Shown here: in pieces, positions 31,901-43,900 of the stretch
Numbering within the stretch: position 1 is the first letter of the stretch
Layout of the letters: the number at the start of each line of letters is the position of its first letter
NCBI GenBank assembly: GCA_034336665.1
Contig: JAPFBE010000013.1
Span: 14,921,056 to 14,985,055 of the forward strand
Length of the DNA stretch: 64,000 bases
Source of the DNA: Luscinia megarhynchos
Lineage: Eukaryota; Chordata; Aves; Passeriformes; Turdidae
Direction of reading: 5' to 3'
The notes under the pieces: generated by a model
Databases searched by the model: none
What the model was told of the DNA's origin: nothing
The model's input: the letters and a program-made list of their open reading frames with translations, nothing else
Program-made: the position numbers and the translations under genes

Positions 31901-34900
31901 CACAGAATAATTGTGAGTGTCATGACTGAGGCTTGAGGGATGCCTGAATGCTTTGTAGGATGAGCAGAAGAGTCATGTTGTTGGCTCCTGGAGCATAATG
32001 GCCTCTGGCCACTAGCCATCATGTACCTTATCTCAGTCCTGAGCAGCTGTGACACATCTTCGCAGTGGTAGTGTGGGCAGGCTGGAGACAGGGCTGGGAG
32101 ATGATTTATAATTACATTTATTTCCATTGCTCCATGTTTATATGATGCTGAGCCTGCATTTGTCTGTGTATCTGAGTTGCAAAGACCTAGAGTTTCTGGG
32201 ATAAAAAGACGTCATGTAAATGTCTTCTTTAGTCTTTTCTCCTAAATACCAAATAACCCAGGACTGAGTTTCAGTGGAAGTTTTGTTACTGGTTATTGAG
32301 TTGGATTTGGCCTGTGGCTCTGGGAATTCAGAGCAGATACAACAGCCCAGATTTCTTCATGTTGGTAATGAAGTAATGGAGAGATTTGTCTGTGCTGTGC
32401 TTTCCTGTACTAGATAGCTGAAAAGCTGCCCTTTTTCATTTGCTTCTTGGTGTATTTTGGCCTCCCCAGGATTGTTTGAGTTTGCACACCGAGTGATAGA
32501 GCAGTGTCTCTTCAATTGACACCAAGCCAGCCATGAGAGACAGGAGATCTCATGCTTCTTTCCAGAAAAGCTTTAAAGCCCCTAAATCCCAGTTCCCTCT
32601 CTCTGGAAGCAGACACTAACACACCTGGATGCGTGGGAGTTTCTATATGTCTGGAGTACATCTGGAAACCATCACGGGGCTAATTCCAGTTAGCAGAGAT
32701 GTTTTATCAGCAGGGCTGAGTGCAAGACAGCCTCCTGAGCAGCTCTAGGTTTGGAGGAGAAGCAGTCCACCAGCATGGATGTGGCCTGTACAACCAGGGG
32801 AGCAATTATTCATTCCACTTTTCTCACAGCTCAGGAATTAAGGGACACCTTGGAAGATGTCAGGCAGCAGGTTAACAACATGCTGAGTGCTTTCTTACAC
32901 AGCACATGAGCTGCAAATGTTGGTGGATGTGAGGGAGTCTGACACTTGAGTTCAGACCTGCACAGAGAGTGAGCCAAGCAGGTAACACATGTCACCTCCA
33001 GTGGAAATATATTGTCAGAAATTAGGGTATTATGCTCAAATTCCTCTGCAAACAGTGAGGACTCATTTCCCACTACACTGCTGGCCTCTGCCAGAGCAGG
33101 CCAGCAGGCTGGTAGGGTAATTTTCTGGCACACAGTTCAGCTGTTGCTTTGGGTGACTGAATTGGGGCTACTCCATGTAAGGTTTCACATTCTCTTCCAA
33201 ACCTGGTGATGTCACCTGTCAAATCACAGAAGGGTTTGGATTGGAGGGGACCTTGAAACTCCTCCAGTTCCAGCCCCCTGCCTTGGGCAGGGACATCTTC
33301 CACTAATCCAGGTTGCTCCTAAAGCCCTGTCCAGCCCTGGTTTGAACACTTGTAGGCATGGGGCAGCTACAGCTATTCACATGTCTATATTAGCCTTTTC
33401 ATGCTTGGCTTGTACCTCTTTGACTTTCCCCACTCTGTGTGCTCTCACCCATGGTGGTTTTGCCCACCCTTTGTGCCCCCAGACCTGCTTTCCTCTTGGA
33501 GTTTACTTTATCTCCTGAAACTTAGATTTATAAGAGCTTCCCTTTAATTTTGAAAATTTATTTGCAAGAGTTTGTCCTTGGCCACTGGCCCCTCTGCATA
33601 GCCTGTTGGTGCTGTCAGGGCTAGGGTTAGTAGGATTCTTCCAGGATCCGCCACATCCTGGGTGCAGCTTTCCTGCCTTGAGAGCTGCAGAGAAATTCTG
33701 TTCCTCTACCCCCTTCCCTTCCCTTCCCTTCCCTTCCCTTCCCTTCCCTTCCCTTCCCTTCCCTTCCCTTCCCTTCCCTTCCCTTCCCTTCCCTTCCCTT
33801 CCCTTCCCTTCCCTTCCCTTCCCTTCCCTTCCCTTCCCTTCCCTTCCCTTCCCTTCCCTTCCCTTCCCTTCCCTTCCCTTCCCCTTCCCTTCCCCTTCCC
33901 TTCCCTTCCCCTTCCCTTCCCTTCCCTTCCCTTCCCTTCCCTTCCCTTCCCTTCCCTTCCCTTCCCTTCCCTTCCCTTCCCTTCCCTTCCCCACAGTGTG
34001 CTGGTCCATGTTTTCATGGAGCACCATGGTGTGTTACTGGCCCTGCAAGGATGGTAAGGAGTGACAAACAGCCATGAGCTCCCTCCAGGAGGACAGCAGC
34101 CGCATCAAAGGGTTTCAAGCAGCTCGCTGTGTCGTCCTGTCCAAGCAGATCCTTTCCCTGGCCTCTAGCAGGGATTGTGCTTTCATGTTCCGAGATATTG
34201 TTCAGTTGGGATGTTTTTCTTCCCCCCTTCTTCTGCAAAGCAGAGGGCAGTTCCCAAGAGGGTGAGCACATCTGATAGTGTCCCCCACTCTGCAGTTAAA
34301 CAGTGACATATTGGGACAGGGCTGGGGGAAGTGTTTAAGAGGCTGAGAGAAACAGAAGCTATTGTTGTTGCAAAAGTTCAAGTTTCCAGCTTCCTCTTCC
34401 TCCACCTGTCAGGAGGGAGTGCTGGGCATGCTCCCGGCACTGAGCACAAACTCAAACATGCCCTCTGGGCTCAGCAGTGTCACCGAGTCAGTCACCCAGA
34501 ACCCCAGTGGCGGGGTGAATAGAAGGCACATCTGTCCGGGGGCAGTGGGGGGAGAAGGCTCATCGCTGCCGACGTGGGCTCTTTATCTCCTCTGCGGGGA
34601 TCAAAGTGCTGAAGCCTTGGGAGCTGCTGTCTCGAGGTAAAACAGGGCATATGCACAAAGCAGTGGGTGCTGCTCTGCCCAGATTCCTCCCGCAAATTCC
34701 AGAGCAGACAGTGATGTTCATAGAATCACAGAATCAGAGTGGTTTGGGTTGGAAAGGCCCTTAAAGTTCACCCAGTTCCAACCCTCTGCCGTGGACAGTG
34801 ACACCTTGCACTAAACCAGGTTGCTTCAAACCCCATCCAACTTGTCTTTGAACATTTACAGGGATGAGGCAGACATGGCTTCCCTGGGCAGCCTATGCCA

Positions 34901-37900
34901 GGGCTTCACCCCCTCACAGGGAAAACATCTCCTTAATAATTCAATCTAACCCTGCTGTCAGCTTTCTGCCCTAAATCCATTAAAAAAAAAAAAAGTTTAA
35001 TTGAAATCCCTTAAATATCAGTACTTCCCCAATCAGAAATAGCACTAGCTCTGACTCAGGCTTCTTCTCCTGACCCGGTCTTGAATCGCAGAATCCCAGA
35101 AGAATTTGTGTTGGAAGAGACCTTTAAAGGTCATCCAGTCCAACTCCTGCCATGGGCAGGGACATCTTGGTGGCACCACTGCAGTCAAGGAACAGTTTGT
35201 CATTTGAGAAACACTGGAAATGGCGCTAATAGAGCTGTATCCATGTGAGAAACTCCTTAGGAGGTGAGTGTCCTGGATCTTACTTGGTTAAAATGTGGAT
35301 AAACATCCTAAACATTGATCAGAGGATTTTATTTAATTAAAATAAAATACTCCTGCTGGTAAATACATTTGGCTGTCTGGGATCTGAGCAGTGGTCGTGG
35401 CTTTATCGATTGTCATATCATTAAATCAGGCGGAGAAAATATAAATGATGGGCCTGAAGACCCTGAACATAAAGTTCAGTTGTCTGAAAATCTGTTAAGT
35501 TGCTGAGCATCTTGCAATGATTTAACAAAAAAAAAAAAAAAAAAAGCAATCCAGCTCCTAAATGAAATGTCAATGCATATTATGGTAGATGATGTGATAC
35601 AAGTAATTCTCTCACTGGGCTCAGTGATGTGGCATTCCAGATGCTTATGATGATCTAGATTCCTGAACGGAAAACTACTTGACTGATCCTAATACCTTTG
35701 CTCCAAGCCTGTAACCTGATCCCACAGGAGAGGCTCCAGCATCCTTCCTGTTGGATGCAAGATGATTAAACAGATTTGACTGCCGGACTAGGATGTTTTT
35801 CATTATTATTTTTTAAAGAATGAAGATAAATCATTATTCATATGTCCTTTCAGTGTGTCTGTAGAGAAAAAAAAAAAATCAGCGAGTTCATAGGTATTTT
35901 TCAGTGGCTCCGAAGTGCCTTGAGACTTCTAAAATCACAGGATGACAGAATGGCTTTGGTTGGAAGGGACCTTAAAGATCATGTAGTCCCAACCCCTTTG
36001 CCACGGACCTCCCACTAGACCAGGTTGTTCTAACACTTGTCCAACTTGGCCTTGGACATTCCAGAGTTGGGGCAGCCACAGCTTCTCTGGGCAATCTGTG
36101 CCAAGAACTTCTTCCCAATATCCAATATAGATAGCTCATCTTTTAGTTTAAAACATCATCTTTTTTATTTTAAATAAGGGCTGATGTCCTGTCCTTTGTC
36201 TCAAAGGGAGATGATGAAGAGTTACACTGCAGGTCCCAGTTATGAGAAAACAAATGTAACAGGAAAAGAGGGTTGACTTCACACTAACATAATGCAGGAT
36301 TAGATTGTATATTGAGAAGGAATATCTATCCATGTGGCTGCCCCATCCCTTAAAGTGTTCAAGGACAGGTTGGACGGGGCTTGGAGCAGCCTGGTCTTGT
36401 GGGAGATGTCCTTGTCCATGGCAAAGGAGAAGGTGTCCCTGGTCATGACAGTGAGGTTGGAACTGGATCATCTTCAAGGTCACTTCCAGTCCAAACCCTC
36501 CCATGACAGATGAAATTAAGACTGACCCTTTGCAGCACAGCAACCCAGTGGCTGGCAGAGGTGACCAGGATGGTCTCTCTGCCTCTTTAATGTAAAATCA
36601 TATAAATGCCATGGTCAAGTGCAAATGGGCCTGATACTCTGCAAAACTACATTAATTAAACTACTGAGGATGTTAATCAGTGGTTGGTGTTGGGCTTTAA
36701 TGTTTTTATTGCCAGGCAAAAGTTCTCAACCTGAAGGGGTTTGTGTGCCTCCATCCTGGCACAGCTGATGCCTTCTTACTTGCAGTTTTGCAGTTGGGAT
36801 TACCTTGCCCTTTTGGGTTCCTCCTTCAGGCTCCCTCTTCCCTTATCATCAAGATGCCTTTATTTCCTGGATTTTCTGTGGCTATTAGGCTGTCACTGCA
36901 CTGTAAGAAGGGAGTGATATGAATGCTGCTGCTTTCAAAAGACTTTGAAATGACCAAGTAAATGAAATGAAGAAATAACTTGGACATGTTAGTCCACACC
37001 ACTCTGAGAGACAAGTGGAAGGGCATCACAATGGGAAAGGATTTTTGGAAGCAGTTGGGGTGAGTCAGGGGAAGCCAGTAAGATCTCTGCTGTTGCAGCA
37101 TCCTGACCAGCATCCTGAGCTCTGGTGCTGGTGGTAATGGGTCTGTAGCGTCTGGGGGAGCTGGGTGTGGAGTTTGTTCCTGCAGTGGCAGCGAGCAGTT
37201 TTGCAGCTGAGGGAGCAGCTCCCTGTGCCTGCGCAGAGGACACAGCACACATGGTGTCACAGATGGAGCTGTGGTGTGGATTTCTCCTGCAGGCAGTGTC
37301 CTTCCAGCTGGAGCAGGTGATGGTGTGACCAGCAGTGGCCATGGGTCTGAGTCAGGCTACCTTATCTCTGTTGTGAGTGCAAACACCTCTGTAAGTGGAG
37401 CTGCAAAGAGAGCTGATCTCTGCAGATAGCAATCTGCTATCCCTTGTGTGTCCGGGCACATCCAGCCTCACCAGGACAGAAAGCTTTGTGGCTGCACAGG
37501 GATATTTCTCCTTTCAGCATTCTGTTGTCTGAGAGTGCTCTTCAGGCAGCAGAACTGGCAGCACGCTCTTAGCATTCACTTGCAGGGATGTGGTGCTGGC
37601 AGAAAGAGAAACCATAAGGATATTTTCACAAATTCTTCATAGAAAGGGTTGTCCAGCCCTTGCACAGGCTGCCCTGGGCAGTGGTGGAATCCCCATCCCT
37701 GGAGGGATTTAATGGATGTGTGGATGTAGCACTTGGGTACATGGATTAGTGGTGAGCTTGCCAGTGTTGGGGTTGGTATCAATGGTCTCAGAGGGGCTTT
37801 TCTAACCCAAATGATTCCATAGTTATATGTCATACCCTACAGGGGGCCATAGCTGCTCTCGTGTAACTCCCCAGATGAGTTTACGGGGCTACTGGATAGT

Positions 37901-40900
37901 GCAGGAGCTGCAGCTTGACAGTGTTAGCCGTGTGCAGGGCTGTGCAGGTCCAAACCCCCATAAGACTGTAGGTGAATATCCCTGCTCTCTAGCACACTGC
38001 TGGGTGCTTCTTCAGGTATTAAACTGCATAGAAAAAAAGAAATAAAAATTGGATCTGGTATGGATTCTGTGTGAAAATTTATTCCTCAAGTATCAAACTT
38101 CTTTGGACCAAGGTCCTGTTGTTGATTTGCCACATAGTTCATTACCATTAAACTTTAAATTGTAACCCTGGTAAAGAGAGCATAAACCTTCTGTTGGTGC
38201 TATGATAATTTACAGTGGTCACAGCCTCCTGAATCACACTTGGAGCAACAAATGAAGGCTGCCAGTTATGATTCCAGTCTTTCAACTATTAGGTCTCTGT
38301 CCAAGTGCATGATGAACAGTTCAGAGCATCCAGAACCACAGCACTAGAGTACAGGTTTTTTATTCAGATTATGTTTATCTGGGTGGTTTCTCCAGTCAGT
38401 GGGGTGAACTGCATTCAGCTGTGTTCAAGATATCAGCCAAAGTTCAGGCAGTGTATTGCTAGCTGGAATTAACTTTAGGATTATCATACCATATAACAGT
38501 GAAGGGTTTGTTTGGGAGGGAGCTTCAAGACTATCTAGTTCCAACCTTCCTGCCATGGGCAGGGATACTTTCCACTAGACTGGGGTGCCAGAAACCAGCC
38601 TGGTATTGGACACTCGCAGGGATAAGACAGCCACAGCTTCTTTGGGCAACCTGTGCCAGGGCCTCACCACCCTCACATCCAAGAATTTCTTCCCAATATC
38701 CCATCTAACCCTGCCCTCTGTCAGTGGGAAGCCACTCCCCCTTGTCCGTCACTCCAGGCCCTTGTCCAAAGGCCACTCCAGCTCTTTTGGAGCCCCTTCA
38801 GGCACTGGCAGGGGCTCTTAAGTTCTTCCTGGAGCCTTCTCTTACTCAGGTTGAACACCCCAGGTGTCTCAGTATATGATTGTCTGTTCCTTGGGATAAA
38901 TTTCTAGTGAAACCACTTTGAAGGTTTCCAGTGAGGTGGAGGAAGGTTGGCAAGACACTCTGGATATAGCTGTGAGTGTTCCCTGGACCAGCATTCCTGC
39001 TTTCCTTTTTTTTTTTTTTTTTCCCAACTGTAGGAAGAGGAATATGGTTTGTTTACCTCCTTTTCACTCATTCCATCCCAGCACTCTTAACCAGCTGATA
39101 GTGTTGCCACCAGAGCAGACCAAGAGCAAGGAATTTGGAAAGGCTGTCTGAGTTCAGATGTGTACCTCTCCAAGTCCTTAAAGAGGTGATCTGGCTTGTT
39201 CAGTGCATGCAAGCAGTCACATCTGACTTTGATTTCCTTGCCTGGGATTCTGGGTGGTATTTCAAGACTTCAAGTGTGGTGCTTGCACAGGTGGAACATG
39301 GCTAGTATGTTCACTTATGTCTCTCCCAGCAGGGAGTTTAATGACAGCTATTCCCTATTATGCATGTGTGGAGAATGCACTGTGCAGGGACAGCCTCACG
39401 CAGAAAAAAAGATGGAAAAGCCTTAATTTGTGACAAGAGAGAAGGATAAACCAAGGGGCAGAGAACTGCTGACTGCTGCATGGTCCACTCTGCTTTCAAA
39501 AGCCTCACCCATGGCTGCCCTATCTTGAGACTGGCAGCACCTTGCTCCTGCAAGAAAAATGAGTTTGTAATCATGGACTTGGTTGTGTAGACAGACCTTT
39601 TACACAGGCAGACAGTGGCAGGACAAGGGGAAGTGGCTTCAAACTGGCAGAGGGGAGATCTAGATGAGATATGGCGAAGAAGTTCTTCCTTGAGAGGGTG
39701 GTGAGGCCCTTGCACAGGTTACCCAGAGGAGGTGTGGCAGCCCCATCCCTGGAAGTGTCCAAGGCCAGCTTGGAAGGGGCTTGGAGCAACCTAATCTAGT
39801 GGAAGGTGTCCATGCCGTATGGCAGGGGGAACAGAACAAAATGTTCTTCAAGGTCCCTTTTAGCACAAACCTTTTGGTGAATCATTCATGATTCTATGAC
39901 TTGAACGTGCAGGGTTTAGAGTTTGTCTCATTTAACTTGAGCTCTGTAAAATTTGTGTTTCAATTCCCTTCTTCCCTTCCCTTCTTCCTTGTGCAGAGAG
40001 AACTCTAATTTCATTCTCTCTGGGTTTGGCACATGTTTTAGGTTGAGCTAAAGAATCTGTTGCAAGAACCTGTCCCTTGCCATTATCTTGCAAAAAGCTG
40101 AGAAAATTTTGGAGACATGGAGATGGTTTGATTCCTAGTACTTTTGGAGAGTGTCTTATTTTTTCTTACGCTGTACAATAAAACTGCAAAGTATCTGCAG
40201 GTGGCATGGGCTTTGGAGGTACACTGAGCTGCTCCTGAAGCCTAATGGGTGCTTTGCAGCCAAAAGATTCAAATGTTATTGGAATTTGGGTTTATCAGTT
40301 TTGCTGCTGATTGGTTCTTCAGGAATTAGACTGGACAGAATAAATAAGTAAATAAACAACACAGAAAGCAAGATGTTGGCATTGGACCCTTTGAAAGGAG
40401 AGGGATTGCCATCACCTGGATATTTGTTTAAGTTTGGTCACCTTTGAGAACTGTATTGAATCAACTTCATGCTGGGTCTTCTGGGCTGTGCTAGAGCAGG
40501 TGCCTGCACAGTAAAACATTCTGCTTTCCCTCATTAGCTCTAGGATGCTTGGGGTGCTCTCTTCATATCTATTTCCTGACCATATCTCTCCTCTTTCCAG
40601 GTTGTTGAAAGAAGGTGCAGATGTGAACACAAGGCACAAGCTTGGCTGGACGGCTCTCATGGTGGCAGCCATCAGCAGAAACTCTAGGTATGGGCATTTC
40701 ACATCATGGTGACTCACTTCAACCTCTTCCTAAAGTCCTACTGAGCTCTGTAGAGATTTTCCATAAAGTTTGGGATGTATTGTGGAACTTAACCCAAAGG
40801 AGCTTGTCACTCTCCTTAGGCCCAGTACATGGTGTGACAGATCAGGGCAGGCTGCTCCCCAGTCCCACAGATGTGACAGCTGAGCTGACGGTGCCATTCC

Positions 40901-43900
40901 ACAGCAGCTCTCAGGTTTTGGCCATGGATGAGCCCATACCTGTATGGTTTGTGATGTCGTTGTGGTGGGTACCCCACCAGGCAAAATTGCTCCTGTAAGA
41001 GCTGTCCCATCCCTTCTCACTGAGACTGTAGCTGGGGCTGAATACTGTGCCCTTGCTCCACAGTTCCCATGATGATCACTCTGGCTTCTTGTAACCTTTT
41101 AAAGACACTCCTAAATATATTCAGTCTACAACTAAATTCAATTAGGTTTTTTTTTTATTTAAGGAAAAAAAAGAGAAAAAGAAATCCAATTTTAAAAATG
41201 TGGGACAGACGGGAGAATGAGCTTTGATGTTACAACCTCTCAGGGATGCTTTACTTAGTCACAAGTTCATAAGCAAAAAAGCTTAATTACTTGGGAAAAC
41301 ACAGGATTAAAGCAGTGCACAAAGGCTGAATATCCGCTCTCGGGTGACACTATTCCAATCCATGTGCTGAGTTCGTGTGTGGTGCAAACTTTGATGTGTG
41401 CTATGACAAGCTGAAAGTCGTGACCTCCTCAGGGAGCTCCTTAAAACAGGCCCAGAGGTGGGGGCTTGCTAATGTTTGTTTAACTTTGATGTCCAAGCAG
41501 CAACGGGCCCTGTTATTTGCCTGTCCACGAAGGGATGGGCTTGGGAGCCTCCCACCTTTCCCAGTGGACAATGGTCAGCAGCAGAGTGTGACGACTGTTG
41601 ACCATTCCGAGTGACTGGTGAAGCAGAACAGGACTTCCCGAGTTGCAAAGGCTAAGGGGAGACAGGGAGAAAGGCTGTTCATGGGACAATAATTGCCTAA
41701 AATCAGGCCTAAAATCAAGTGGAAATGCTAATGAAAACATCTTGACAGTAAAAAAATTGTGGACCCCAGGCTGGTCCCTGCTGAGAGGGCAGAGCCATCA
41801 CCACATCTGTCTTTGTTGTGTACCTGGCCAAAAGAAAGAGGGTTTGGCTGTGTTGGGCAAATTCTGTTTATTTTTCCCACATTCTAGATGAATACTGACT
41901 TAAAGTGAAAATTAAGAAGACCTTGAATACCTGAAGCTCAGTAGAACTTGTTTCCATATAGCAGAAGGGTAATTAGATACTATTGCACTTGAAGGTCTTT
42001 TCCCACCCTTGTGATTCTGGTTCTGTCCTTTCTGGAGGGAAACATAAATGCAAGCCATGCTTCTTCCATATGTAACAGCTCCGGCATTGTGCCAGACAAT
42101 GCTTTGGACCTTGGTCCTGTTTATAGAATTGTAATGTCCACAGTGCAGAGTGGAAGATGTATTGAGCTGGAACATGACCCACAGAGTTTGAAATTCCTTA
42201 CAAATGGTTTGCTAATGGACCTAGTTCACAGGGTGAACTGTGTAACTGAAACTAGATGTTATGGCCAGGGTGTTCGGGGAAGGGAGGACTCAGAGGCACA
42301 AGGATGCAGGATGGTTTTGTTTGTAGAGTGTGGTGCCTCTGTAAAAGGTTATGCTCTAAATCTGCTTTCTCCAGCCACAGCAACTGATCTCAGAATCAGA
42401 ATCGCAGGTTGGAAGGGGCCTTGAAGATCATCCACTTCCATCCCTTTGCCCTGAGCAGGAACACCTTCCATTAGACTAGGTTGCTCCAAGCCCTGTCCAA
42501 CTTGGCCTTAAATGCTTTCAGGGATGGGGCTCCCACAGCTTCTCTGGGCAGCCTGTGCCTGGTCCTCACCATCCTCTCAAGGTAGAATTGCTTCCCTGTA
42601 TTCAGCCTGGCTGAGGTGCAGCCAGCTGAGCTACAGGTACAGCTGACAGGACCTACAGGTACTGTTTGCCTGCAAAAAGACCAAGGTCATTGGAATGTTT
42701 AACTTGACAACTCTCTCACCACTTCCCTGATACCTGCACAGGTTCCTCAGCATGGTTTTGAAGGGCTGGGATCCTGGGAAATGAGATGAGATAAGTTTTC
42801 AGCTAAGAAAAAGGAAGCCTTCATCCTCAGAATACTGCCTTTCCAAAGGTGTTTTTCAGAGAAGAATGACGTTTTCAGTCTCTGCTGTGCACTGGAGATT
42901 TCTGTGACCTGTCCTTTAGCTTTGTCATGTTTCCCAATTTCCACAGCCCTCACTCTTCCAATTAGACAGCCTCAGTCCATCTGTTTAATTTAATTCCAGA
43001 GGCACTGCTTTAATGATTTCTGTCAGTTGCCATCAGCTACAAGATGAAATCCAGTGTGCTGGAAGGCAAGTTTGGGGTCCATCTTTTCTCTTTACAGCAA
43101 AGCAATGATCATCTTCCTCCTCTTGGAAATGTCTTGTATCCAAAATGTGAGGAGGCATTAAGAAGCATTCTGCAATATTCTCATGGATAGGTCTCCAAGA
43201 GGAGACTGGTGTCTGCCTAGGAGGGGAGATGCAGTAGTGGATCTAATGGAGACAGACATTTAGGGCTCCTTTTTTACATGAGACAGTGTCAACGTCCAAA
43301 TTCTTTGGCTCCATGATGATAGAGGTTGTAACTGGGTCATGGGCTGAAGACACATCAGCTGTGACCATGTTTACAGCAGCAGAGGAAGGTTTTATGCTGT
43401 AATTCCCATTGCTGCACAATTACCATAGCACTGACATATTTTTAGTATTTAAGCTTTAATTAAATGCATTTTATTTATTTAAATACTCAGAGCTTTGTGG
43501 GTTTTGTGCATTTGTTAATAATGCAATAAAGCTATCATAAATGAAACCCCAAAGGTAGGACTTTAACTGTATGTCTGGATTTTGTAGCATAGTGACCTTT
43601 TCTATATCCAGTTATCAGCTACTCCAGTTTTTATCATTTCCACAGAAATAAAGTGACAGTGAAATATCAAGTCATCTTCTCAGGCTCCTCTGAGGTAGAA
43701 AAACTACTTGTGTGATAGGGAAAACTAAGGCACAGAGCAGCATGGAAAGTCTGGGATAAATCTGAGTAGTTCTAAAAAACACTGGAACCTGCTTCTGCTC
43801 CCATTCAACCATATTGGCACAAGCCCTGGGCAGCAATTCTGGAGGAGGGGGCTGGAGCATGAGCAGGAGTCTGATAAGGAGTGGCTGAGGGAGCTGGGGG

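Larger units (their letters stand above)
26886..40600 (+). other. CLPB: CLPB intron 2 (13.7 kb)
   Basis: A long intron with at least 13 CR1 fragments in both orientations and the CCCTT array at 33711-33992, which is followed by a candidate cassette exon (33997-34053). The CR1-free stretches at 26890-28300, 31670-33220 and 37830-38480 show nothing I recognise. Confidence 0.85.

Noticed and set aside
33503..34027. KGREG / FPSLP repeat proteins on both strands
   Set aside because: Direct translation of the CCCTT pentanucleotide repeat.
36826..37342. Overlapping minus-strand frames, one cysteine-rich
   Set aside because: Two frames are open over the same region, neither shows splice sites or a recognised domain.
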